DNA of 64,000 nucleotides from Toxonevra muliebris. Its lineage: Eukaryota; Arthropoda; Insecta; Diptera; Pallopteridae. The number at the start of each line of letters is the position of its first letter. Within the stretch, counting starts at the first letter, position 1. Shown one piece after another: positions 37,941 through 49,500 of this stretch. Made by a program: the position numbers and the translations under genes. The stretch covers positions 88,788,400 to 88,852,399 of the forward strand of contig OY829328.1 in NCBI GenBank assembly GCA_963691655.1, written 5' to 3'. The notes under the pieces were generated by a model, which was given only the letters and a program-made list of their open reading frames with translations, made no database searches and had not been told where the DNA came from.

Positions 37941-38775
37941 AATCTATATTGTCCCTTCCAAGTAATCCCTATCGACTGCAATAGACTTATGCCAACCCTT
38001 GATCCAATCCTCGAAACATTTTTTATATTCGGTTTTCGGTATGTCCATCAGTGCTTCCTGCGATTTTTGCATTACTTCCTCTCGGCTGCTGAAACGCGTT
38101 CCCCGTAATGGTTTTTTAACGCGATTGAACAAAAAGAAATCACAGGGAGCCAAATCAGGTGAATTCGGTGGCTGTTGGATGGTATTTGTTGCATTTTTCG
38201 ACAAAAAATTATGAATAATGATGGCACTGTGCGACGGTACGTTATCATGGTGCAAAATCCACGAGTTTTCTGTCCACAATTCTGGTCTCTTTCGGCGAAT
38301 TGCTTAACGCAAACGTCTCATAATGCCCAAATAATACTCTCTGATGGTTAATTTGCGATTATTGACCAAAATTTCTTTTACTTTAGAAACGTTTTCGTCG
38401 ATTTTCATTGTCGATGGTCTGCCACTGCGTTCTTCATCTTCGATTGACTCACGATCACTTTTGAATCGCTCGTGCCACTGGTAAACGACCGTTTTCTTTA
38501 GAGAATCGTTGCCGAAACACTTTTCCAATCCGTTCCATTAAATCCGTTTTTTACGCAAAATGTAATACAATAAAATTTAGTAAAATTGTAAAAAATCGCC
38601 AACACACATAGAGATAGATGTACTCTTGGCTACGTAACTTTTGCAAATGTCAAGCTATGACGCTAAGATTTGGAGGAAATATCAACAATAGATGTACCAA
38701 CTTAACAAACAAACGAAACTCAAATCGGAACGATGGGAGCGCCACACGGTGGTTAATCCGGGAACTTTTTGATCA
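37940..38775 (-). mobile_element. decayed mariner (D,D34D) transposon
   Basis: A mariner transposase remnant lies on the minus strand, with an AT-rich leader to about 38775. At the 5' end (high coordinates) the sequence CCTTGATCAAAAAGTTCCCG, read on the minus strand at about 38775-38756, looks like a mariner-type terminal repeat. No matching repeat is recognisable on the 3' side near 37800-37930, so that end is truncated or diverged. The boundaries are therefore approximate. Confidence 0.65.
37944..38528 (-). pseudogene. mariner transposase pseudogene, internally deleted and with a stop
   Basis: Two open segments share one frame. The upstream one (38528-38304) has the helix-turn-helix end VYQWHERF and the SGRPST linker motif. 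The downstream one (38279-37944) has HHDNVPSH and SPDLAPCDFFLF with exactly 34 residues between the two catalytic Asp residues, diagnostic of D,D34D mariners, then FEDWIKGWHKSI near the C-terminus. At the end of the first segment, LTIRE runs straight into EYYLGIMRRLR, normally well over 100 residues apart. The region with the first catalytic Asp is thus deleted. A TAA then interrupts the frame between RRLR and AIRRKRPELW. It cannot encode active transposase. Confidence 0.85.
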
Positions 38776-39049
38776 AGGTGGATGTTTATAAATTTTCGAA
38801 ATTGTGATTTTTTTATATTAAAATTGAGTTAACAAGTATATGTATGTATGACTATCAGAATTCAGTGGTTTATAGTAGAATTTTATGAGCAACATTTCTT
38901 TGGAACATATTAATTGTGGACTTTTTCAAATGGTTTTAAGTACAGATGCTTGTAATAAAATGAGAAAAGACCCGTAAAGGAGAGAGATAAAAATTAAATA
39001 TATTCCAAAAAAGTATTCTACAGACAGTAGACAATTTCTCCGTAAGGGC

Positions 39050-39356
39050 GATGTTATACAGACGATGAAATGATCACCGACCACGTCACTTTTTACATTC
39101 TCTTTGATGAATGAGTGTTGCTATTAAGCAGTTTTATTTCCTTTTTGCATACATGCTCACCAAAAGTGTACTATTTTGCTCCTAAAAGACAATTTTTCTG
39201 AATAATTTCACAAAGGCAACACTGGTTTGATTTCATGATGCTGCATCGACAGCCAAATCATTTTACTCTCTTGCTATCTCTCTCAATTTTTTACTTTATA
39301 TTGAAGCAACAACAACTCGTGTCCATGATGTGAACGTGGTCGTCTGCATAACAATC
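39050..39356. repeat. imperfect inverted-repeat element candidate
   Basis: GATGTTATACAGACGA (39050-39065) plus CCACGTCAC (39081-39089) corresponds to the inverted complement of 39330-39356 (GATTGTTATGCAGACGACCA then CGTTCAC). The left arm carries an extra 15 bp bounded by CGA repeats. The roughly 240-bp interior is AT-rich. It could be a MITE, but no target duplication was identified. Confidence 0.35.
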
Positions 39357-39399
39357 CACAATAACAGTGTATAACAATGTGCAATCACGTCCTTCTGTA

Positions 39400-40059
39400 C
39401 TTGGTCTTGAACTTCATTTGGCCAGTGCCGATATGCAGCTTTTGATATTCGGAAGAAAACAAAATTAAAACTTAATAACTAATAACTAGAATTTATTTGC
39501 CATTTGAATAATATTGCACATGACAATTTAAAGTTATGTCTAAAATGAGAAAGTTTCAATAATTGAAAAAGAAATTGTAAAAACTAAAACTACAAAAATA
39601 GTTTAAATATTGCACACAATTATGAGAAAAAAAAACAGAACCATCACATTTGGTTAATTTAAGAATACAATAAAATTAAACTAAATATAAAAAGTAAAAT
39701 AACATTACTTAAATTCGAATTTAAACAATTTGATTTCTTTTTATACATAAATTTAATAATTACAAACAATTTGCAAAATAAACAAATAAAAACAATAAAA
39801 AAATTAATGATTTTAATAATTTTAAATGAATGAGAAAAACAAACCAATAATTATAATCAATTTCTGTAGAAATTAAATAATTTCAATTAATTTCGCGCTT
39901 GCTTGTTTTTCTTTATTTTTCAACATAATATTATTAATGATAGCGACAGAGTTGCCAATTTACATTAAAATTACAAATTTACCAATAAACATTAATAATG
40001 TATGTGCTCACATAATATTGATCGAAGTAAACATGTATTAATTTTTATGCGCTATTTGG
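39400..40059. other. AT-rich intergenic DNA downstream of the cuticular gene
   Basis: No gene seen. The sequence is extremely AT-rich (39520-39900) with dense AATAAA/TTTATT motifs on both strands. Confidence 0.6.
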
Positions 40060-40079
40060 TTTATTTTATTTATTTTATT
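40060..40079 (-). promoter_or_regulatory. cluster of poly(A) signals for the cuticular protein gene
   Basis: Four overlapping or adjacent AATAAA hexamers on the minus strand (complements at 40060, 40065, 40069 and 40074) lie about 290 bp past the TGA stop at 40365. They are the best candidates for the transcript end; the 3' UTR would then be roughly 300 bases. Confidence 0.5.
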
Positions 40080-40364
40080 AAAAAACAACAAAAATGAAGA
40101 TTAAAAATTAACAAAAAAAAAAAAAACAAAAAACAAAATCAATACAAAACCATTGACATCAAAATAAAACAAACAAAAATCCCGCAAGTGAAAGATTTTA
40201 ATTGAACTGAAATTGCAGTCAGTGTCTGTCTGTGTCTACTATATTCATGCATGCATTCATTCAATACAGCTACCAATGCACCCAACTCCAACTCTGCTTA
40301 TGTTGTACTAGTTGCTATTGCTCCATGCCTCTCATCTCATACCTCATGTTTCCTTAGTAATTTT

Positions 40365-40580
40365 TCAATGTGCCGCACCACTCTCGAAACTGACATCCGC
40401 ATGAAATCCTGTATCATCTGCATGATAAATGACATTCTGAATGCGTCCGTCCGGCAATAAAATATGATATTGACCACGCGTCACACCATCCAAATCACGA
40501 TTCTGTTTGTGGCCAAAATCATTGCCGGTATAAAAATCACGAATGCGATAACCGAATGCATACTTTGAGGCGTATTGCAT
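40365..40580 (-). CDS. last exon: RR chitin-binding domain and C-terminus of the cuticular protein
   Basis: The exon opens after a TATCATTTCAG acceptor and reads 71 residues to TGA. Y-x-F-x-Y (YAFGYRIRD), TGNDFGHKQNRDLDGVTRGQY, LLPDGR, V-x-Y-x-A-D and GFHADVSFE are the ordered hallmarks of the Rebers-Riddiford consensus (Pfam chitin_bind_4). This domain forms a beta-sheet surface with aromatic residues that bind chitin. The acceptor is preceded by a strong pyrimidine tract. The domain begins mid-protein (no signal peptide here), so it needs an upstream exon. The nearest compatible phase-0 donor is 55663. Upstream frame extension is only intron translation (poly-F/I). Confidence 0.9.
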   Translation of the reverse strand: MQYASKYAFGYRIRDFYTGNDFGHKQNRDLDGVTRGQYHILLPDGRIQNVIYHADDTGFHADVSFESGAAH

Positions 40581-43500
40581 CTGAAATGATATAAAAGAAA
40601 TATATATAAAAAAGAAATAAATAATAAAAATGAAAAAAAAAGAAAATGTGCACACAAAAATGAAGAAACTCAAAATATTTTAAATTAAAAAGAAAAACTC
40701 AACAAATCAACAGAGAACAAAAAAACAAAAATTTCACAATGAATGAGTTATGACTGTTGGTTTTTTCGCTGACGTTTTTCTTTGGGATTATTTTACTTGA
40801 TTTGTTGAGTGAATGTCAGCAGCAAAATTTCAAATTTTGAAGACCTTGATGGTTGTGGATAGAAATAATTTAATCACAATTTATTTGTTTTAATGATGTA
40901 TGGATTATATTTTTTGGTACTTCTTTTAATTAGTTTGGGAACAGTTGAAAGCCCGCAGCGATAGGGGCATGTCAAAATAAATAGTTAATAGTTGGAGTTT
41001 TGACTTAGATAATGCTACGAAGAGAGGAACTAAGCTCACTGGTAGGAATAGAGTGAATTAAATTGAAATAAAGTTCCAGGGTGGAAATCCAAGAAAATGG
41101 TTACTAGGGGAGGGGGGGGGGGAAAGCTTTACAGAACTTAGACTGACTATAATAAAAGAGGCTTTTTACAGATCATAGTAGCTTTCTTGAAAGTGTCAGA
41201 ATAATGGGTTTGGGATGGCTGTAAGTAAAGGCAGGTGTTTCAGGTCTTACATTTTAAAAGCCAAAAATTTATTAAATGACTCCCTCATTCATTTTTATCT
41301 GAAAGGTTTAGAGATATGAGTAGCATATGATAGATTCTACAACGAAAACAATTGCTTAATCAAGTCTTTCTGACTTCAGAGCATCTAAGCTTTATTATTT
41401 ATACTTCAACCAAAAGTCGTTACTTAGTGGGCAAATTTAGAGGTCTGTATGGTAGAACGAACAACAGTGTTTTCAGATAATACGACCCCTTGCCTCTAGG
41501 CTTAATATTTTTGTAGATCTAGTTTAGTAGTTTTCAGCCCGTAGAATGATTTGCCTGCAATGAAATTATTAATTGATACATTTTCCGATAGTTAATTTGT
41601 CACAGCCTTTCACATTATTAAACTAGATTAATTCTCTAATAGAATCTCGTTTTTTTCGTTTTACCATCCATAGGGACTTGGGGCTGAAATGAGGTATATT
41701 GGCTAGATTCAGTACCATTGATCTGTTATCATTATACTATCTGATTGTATTAAGGCTGATACTTAAAATATAGTAACTGAGGGGTCTTCACTGTTTCATG
41801 ATATTACCGCCTGATATCACTGTTATTTGTTATCATTTATACTAAATTTGAGAATACGATTTGCTGGTTTCTCGTCTTTTAGCCAGTTGGTTGGCTTGGT
41901 TGGTTCTTGATGACAGTTGAAATGATAAATTATAAGTTAAGCTAATTTTAAGGTAAAACATAAGACAATGCCTTATCCGGGAAACGAACCAGGGCCGTTG
42001 AGATGAAAGTTTTATACGCTGCCGCTACACCAGCGATGAAACTGATGTTGAATGAATATTAAAAATTTTGAATTGAAAGGGTATGTTTTAGAGCATGTAA
42101 ATAATTACAACACAAATTCTCAACTGTCTTCATATGTATTTTGATTGTGAATTTAAGCAAATTCTTTCTGAATATCAAGAAAATAAGAAATAAATACTAT
42201 CGAAAAGAAATCTGCAAGCAATGTGCAAGCAGCATCGAAAGCATACAAGTATCTTAAGTTGTTAGCACAATTTACTTTTCCACACATACATACAAATAAA
42301 TACCTGAAAAATAAAGTGAGTTTCTTCCAAGGTATTGACAATATTTACCTAAGCTTAAATATTTTGCAATAACAATTTGCAAAATAAAAGAAAAAAAAAG
42401 AGTGAAATTGCAGAAATCCCACATGCAACATGCGAACAACAAAAAAAAAAAAACAGAAACAACAATATCAGTGCAGGACTTGTAGCCATCTCCCCATATG
42501 TAAATTTCATTACGTTTTCGATACAATATTGCAAAAATGTTTTGGTGTTGTATTGTCAACGTGTATTGCCTTAAGTGTGAGTGACAATGTACAACTTATA
42601 GACAAATAGACAAATATAAACGCACCCACATACAACCGAACATACACATCTACATAGACGGCACACATGCTCGGAAACTACAAAAAATAGAAAAACTACA
42701 AATGCAAATATTCATGCAAGGTGCAAAAGAGAAAAGTTGAAGAAAACTGCAAAAAGTAATAGTAAAAACTATGAGCAAAAGTAGCAACAGAAGAAGAAGC
42801 AGAAGCGGCAGCATTTTGTACATGACAAGAATTTAATATTGTATTTCACACACACACACATACGACATTGCATACTTTTAAGCGTCATCGTCTCTTGCTT
42901 GTGCAATTGCAAGAAAGTGGATTTTCTTTTCTTGACATTTACAGAGACAGTTACACAGCACAAAGATTTAGTCACAGATAGTCACAGGAAAAGCGCAATA
43001 CATGGATACCCATCCATACATCCAGTGAGATAGATATATATGTAAGAATTTCTGTGTGTGTGTGAAAGCATGGAATTTAGTTTTGGAATCTGAGATTTGC
43101 AAAAATATATAACTACAGTACATGTGTGTGCTACATTGTGGTGTAAAAAAAAAACGTTTCTTGCTATTTATTTCGCTAATGCCTAAAAGTATGTAAGAGA
43201 AAAATGAATGCGTTTATGTATGCAATAAAAAGTTAATACCTTGATATCCGAGCTGTAAAATACTTGAGTATTTTCAAGTACGAGCACAAGTACTTGAAAA
43301 TACTTCTCGCAATTTATAGTTACAAGTAAAAATTAGTAATTGCCACGCCCACTTTGCTAAATCACTGAACAGATATTCGGAAAGTATTTTTACTTGATAT
43401 GGAGTTTTAACTTTACTTCAAGGAGGAGTTCTCTAAGGAGTTTTAAACGGAGTTTCAAAGGTAAATGAAGATTTCTCACTGGGTTCCTAGTGGGGTTCAG

Positions 43501-46500
43501 AGTCAATATACGAATAAAATTTTGAGTAGTGGCCCATTAGAATTTTTGTGTGGATGAGTTCTTTGTTAAGTCCTGAGAACGGTTTTGACAGGACTTCCAA
43601 GTAAAATTCTGAGTTCGATTTCAAATGATATATCTTGGGAAACTTTAAGTTAAGCTGATCATAGCACATAGCTCGAAAGTTTTGTTCTTTGTAAAGTAAA
43701 TTGTAAAATTCCAACAATATTTGCGAATAAAGTTCGGAGTGGAATTCTCAATAGATTTTTGACTAAGGTGTGATGGCAGCTTCTTCGTGAAGATCTGAAA
43801 TGAGTACTGAGTGGAGAGATTCTAAAAATGGTTTAATTTTAGCAGGTATTGAAATTTAAACTATTGAACTTTTATCTACAGAGACTTTAACGATATCCGG
43901 AACCTTTAAGTGAATGAAACATTTAACAGATTTTGGTATGTTTTTAGCCCTAGAAATCTTTGAAGTCATTGAAGAGCAAAATTGTGCTGCCTACTATCGC
44001 CGAAAATACATATATGAATGTATTTAAGTATATGTAGTAAGTAAATCATATACTTATGCGTATGCTGTTTCTATAACCGCCCCTTCTCCTTCTTGTCAAT
44101 GAATTTAATAGTTGGCATTATCAACTCGTTGTTGTATTAGTTTGGTTTAGTTGAGCTTAGTTTGCAATGGCACACACAAAATGAAATAAGATCACGCTTC
44201 AACAGATAAAATTGCATTTTCTTGCCAAAGTCAAAACGTGTTAAGTGCAAAATTGCCTTTTTCCTACAACTATTCGTAATCGATTTGTGTCCCGTACTTG
44301 CCTTTGCGCCTTTTGCAGCTTATACACTTTTTAATAATTTGCAATTTTCTTGAAATAATTTTTTTAGTTTTATTTATTTTATGTATGCATGCACAATTTC
44401 GCTTTGTATTGCGGACAGTTGATATTCTGTTGCTGTCTTTGCTGTTGCTATTGCTACACGACGAGTATTGCTGCTGCTGCTGTTTGTCATATTTATTTTA
44501 TGCTTCATGTTGTTGTTATTATTGCGTTGCTTGCCGTACTTCTTAAGAAGAATGTCTAGCATTTCCGTTTCCTGTTGACATTGACTTTGCGATAACGAAC
44601 TTTATTTTTTAACATATATACATATGTATGTATGTATATTTATATGAGTTTGTGTGAATTTATGTGTATGGATGTGTACATCTGAAGATGATGATTCAGT
44701 TATGCTTGTTTCGTCATATTGTTTGTTGTTATTGCGTATTTGTTGTTTATGTTGTTGTTTTTACTGCTGCCTGTGACACTGATGCTGATTTGCAGATAAA
44801 GTGTGAAACGTTTTCCAATATTGAACGTGATGTGATTTATATATTTTTTATGCTGCTGCTTTATTGTGCTTTGGTAAGTAGGATCTGTTAAGTTGAGGAA
44901 GGCGGTAGTTGTGTTTTGGAAAAAGCGCATAGAAGTTTCTTTTTTTGTGTTTTTCTGAATATATGAAACATTTTTGTGTTATAGGAACAAACATGATTTT
45001 ATTAATATTTATACAACAAAAAAAAAAAGAAAGCGTGGAATTTTATAGTTTCCTTTATTAAAATATAGAAAATATGAAAAAGTAGAAAAAAAAATATTTC
45101 TGCTGTTACAAATACAAATTACTTTGCTGCTATCTGTTTCCATAGTCTGTTGCTAGTAGCTTGCCATGCAATTCTACATGTTTTAGCTGCATTGTAAGCA
45201 ATTACTCTTAACTGTGCATGTATGTATGTACGTATGAACGTATGTGTGAATGTATGTTACATCAAATCAAAAGCACAAATTGTTTGCAATTGAAATTCTT
45301 GGCCAGTATCCCACAGGATCATAGCATCATATTGTTGCGCAATTATACATATAATTTACATATTGCCCTAGCAATGCGGGCAGCAAAATTTCAAATATGC
45401 TTTCCTCATAGTCTTGGGATGGGGGAAAAAATCAAATTAAAATTGTTTTGCTAATGAATAAAAATAGAAAAAAATTGAAAATGAAAAGAAATATTTGAAA
45501 AAAAATTATCTTAATTAAATGCAGCATTTATGTTGTGTTGGCATTTTAGTATTATGCAGGAGACTTGAAACATGCATAAAGAAATATAGGAAAGACTACA
45601 GAGGACTTTCATAGAAAACAAAAGGGTAGTTAGAAAATGAGATTGCCAGAGCGTAGCAATTGTTTAATTCTAATGTTTTTAATGCAATGAATAGACTATG
45701 AATTTGAAAGCCAAGATTTTAGAATAAGGCACAAAAAAATGTTCATTGATTTGTTCAATAAAGTTTTGTCTACTCACTTATACTTTTTATTGAAATTTTG
45801 AATGGAGGATCAACGGAAATTGGACTGCTGGATCTGGGAAGATTTATCGGATTTATTTCTATAGAACTAATGGTATTCGAGTTTGGACTGTTGAACTCAA
45901 CTCATTTTATTTGATTCAAGCTAGTTTAAAAATAAATTTCGTTTTATTTTTGATTATGGAATTTTAACATTTGAATTTCAAACGAAATTTTCTTTATTTA
46001 TTTGATTTTATAGTAGGAAATCGTAAGATAGTTTTTTTCCGCTTAAGTTAGGCTGCAATACCAAAACCACGTAACATACTTTCAAAATTTAAATCTAAAA
46101 CCATCTTCAAAATTATAATTCTTTAAAAAAAACCAAGATTTTTCTAACAAGCATTCATAAATTTCTTTCAAGTGTCAATATCGCCAGCAGCATGAGCTCC
46201 ACATGCGCTGTTTAACACACAATCCCATAAGTATCCATTCATTTTTTCTGCATTATTTTCAATTTTGCCTTTGAAATAAGTCTAGTAGTTATTGCATACT
46301 TTCGGGATGTTATTGAAAATGATTTTGTTATAAACACTGAAAGAAATTTAGGCCGAATCGGATTGTTAAGTTTGACAACTGTTCATAGAGTTTCAAGCTC
46401 CTAACTTAAGCTGTTACTTTCACTCTTGTTACTAATTTTCTACACCGAACAAAGACAGAAATCTGCATTTTTCTTTTCAAACAATTTAATTTTATAGTTG

Positions 46501-49500
46501 ATTTCTCTAAACTCGCGTGCTTTTGATGCTGAAAACTTGACCATTCATACACAAAGCTTTGCAATCCCCGCATTTTGCCACCAGGCATCAATCTATATTT
46601 TTCTTCTTCACTTGTTATTGTTGATTAAAATTTTGTGAGTGTGAGCGCAAAAGCAAGAAAGAAAATAAGCGAACGGTTCAGTGTTCAGCTGTTTGTGCCT
46701 TGCAGCAATCAAAGGAAATTACTTCCGTCAAGTACAAAGTGTAAATTATAATCAACAAAATGTCTCAGAGACTCTTGTTGTATTACACGAGCATTTTATC
46801 CTTTAATTTGCATATAATCAAACAGCAGCAATAACAGCAACAATAACAAATTGTACAGCAACATGAACAACAGCACCAGCAACATCATAAAGCATATCCT
46901 GCATATTTTATAGCAGCTACAACGTTCATTCATTTTTATCCTGTTGTTTTTATAATTTTTGCTTTTATTTTTTCTCTCTCGTTTCCATTTGATTTGACTT
47001 CACTTCATAACATGAATGTGGGCATGGTCTCTAGAGTAGCTTTATATGAATTGTGAAATGTGGTTTATAAGTATTCGTTTGTGTTGTTGTTATTGTTGTT
47101 GCCATTGTTGATGTGGGTCTTCGCAGGCAATTATTTTCTTGTTTTTGTTATTGCTCTGCTCATTATCCCTATTTATGTTCTGTTTGTGGTGTGATTTTTG
47201 TGGTTTTTGGTCGTCTTTTTAATTTCATTTGATTTGATTTTCCTGTGGTGGCATTTTAATGTGGCTGTGATTTATACTTAATGCTACCTTTTTTTCTTAT
47301 TGATAAATTATAAGAAATTATTTGGTTTATTTATTTGCTAGTTCAAGCGACTTTGATCAAATTTGATTATTTAGAGTGCGAATCTGAATTTGAGTATTAT
47401 TGTAGTTTAAAAAATGTGAATTATTTGTTAAGCACTAACCCGAAAAATGTTTCAAACGACAACAAAAATTGCAGTCAACATATGTTATACATATGCTGAA
47501 TTCAGTGAAAATTCAAGTAAAAATTTTTGCTGATTTAACAACTGCAATATATTAAGAAAAACTTTAGTCAACACTCAGTCAGAATTCATTCAAAACCTTC
47601 GGTTATGGTTCAGTAAAAACTGAAAACTCTTCAAGTTTGATTTGAAAAAGATGAAACTTGTGCTAAAATTTGAGACAAAGCTTCAGTTAAAACTTCACAC
47701 AAACTTCAAACAAGACTACAGTAAAGAGTTGAGAGTAATCTTTAGAAAAAATTTCAGTTACAAATTCATTCCAAACTTAAGTCAAGTCAAGAATTTTCGA
47801 TATTCTATTGCAATTTCAGAAAATTTTCTGGCAATTTTTAGGTATTCTAAAATTTAATCAAAATTACATTCACAACTTATAATATTGAGTAAATCCTTTA
47901 GCCAAAAATATAGATACAAACTCACTTAAAAATTAATTATTTATGATGTAGGTCAAAATATTTCGATCAAAAATATCAGTGGGGATATATTAGGGCTTGC
48001 CGAAAAAAGTACCACCTTTCAACTTGATCAAATTGTAGTATTAGAAAAAGGTTAATAATTTTTTATTTTTTGCATATCCTAATTTTTTAATTACCTTAAG
48101 ACATTTTATTAATTTTTAACCACTTTCTTTTCAAATATTACTAGCCGAAGCATACGCAATGAAATGCTACTCTTTTTTCACTGCATACTTCATATAAAAT
48201 TTAAGCAACCGAGCAACAACAAAAACACCGGAAGAAAACTCAATCAACAAAACACCAACTAAATCGCATTTAAATGAAAATAAATGTTATGTCCAAACAA
48301 TTTACAGGAAAACTAATTTTCCCAGTGCTTTCACGTTCATCTGCACAGTACAATAACAACAGCAGGGAGGAGGAACAACACATAAGCGAGTGAGTGAAAC
48401 GTGCTCTAAGCGCTTAAAATATTATACGAAAATATATTTGGATATTTAAGACTTAGTTCCTTGCCGTCTCTTTCGTCCTTTCCGCTGTCGTTGTCTGCCG
48501 AATATGCAAACTACGGGTATATGCAGCAAGTGATGGCAAGAATAGATATGTGCATAGGTTCGTAGCACTGCGTAGATATGTGTGCAGATGTGATAGAAGT
48601 ACTGACAAAAAGCAGCCAACATAGTGGACTTCGACCATTATAACCGCAATGGTTTCGTAATTTTTAGCAAAAGAGGTTTGTTGAACTTTTGTATTGTCGT
48701 GTAGTATTAGTGCGCATCTTTTGCCCCTCAGCTGCTGCTACTAGTGCTGTTTTATGTTGATTAGCAGATGATTATGTACTAAGCACTTATACTAAAACAA
48801 AACACTTAAAATGCTCGTACGCAGATTGAATTTTCCTTTTTGCAATAGTGTTGATAATGACAGTTTAAATTTTATGAAAAAAACAATAACAAAAATATCT
48901 ATAATTACTGCAATGTTTCACAGCTTAAAGCTTCATTTAATTTATTAAAACTTTCTCTAATTTGTGTACCACAACAAACAATTAAAGTACAGAAATTCTT
49001 TTCAGTGTTTTTGTTATTGTAAATTTTTATGAGCAATTGTAACTATCACATATACTTACATATATACGTACAGCGAGGGGGGATATTAGCAGTTAAATAA
49101 ATGAAAAGTTGTTATAATTTTGTTATTTTACCAAATTTCCGTTTCAGTTGGTGTTTATATGTAGTTAAACTTTAACAGCGTTTTTGATGTTATTTTGAAA
49201 ATCTGAGCACGTTTTTACAGTATTTTGAGGTATGTCGTTGCCATCGTGATTGAATTATCAGTTTGTTAACTTTTTTCACTATTCGTTTATGTAGCCGCCG
49301 CGGTTGCACTGTGGCTATGACAATTGCAACAGAGTTATTTGATGTGATGGCAGAGTGAATTCAAAATGTCAGTCATTATTAATTGCATATGCAAATTTAT
49401 GTAATAAGAAGTATGCATGTGAACTCACATTTATGTGGAAAATGAATCGAAAATCAAAAACTAATATTCCCTCTAAATCATGCAAAGCTGACATGAGCGA

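Noticed and set aside
39659..39847. 62-codon hydrophobic frame on minus
   Set aside because: Translation of extremely AT-rich DNA, all F/I/L/K/N.
40584..40673. N-terminal extension of the RR exon as a signal peptide
   Set aside because: The hydrophobic F/I-rich stretch is the translated pyrimidine tract of an acceptor. The RR exon starts right after TTTCAG.
41971..42036. A functional tRNA gene
   Set aside because: D- and T-arms pair but anticodon and acceptor stems do not.
44298..44930. Cys-rich and Thr/Asn-rich frames in intron 3
   Set aside because: They come from GCTGCT/TTGTTG triplets; no spacing typical of a Cys-rich family.
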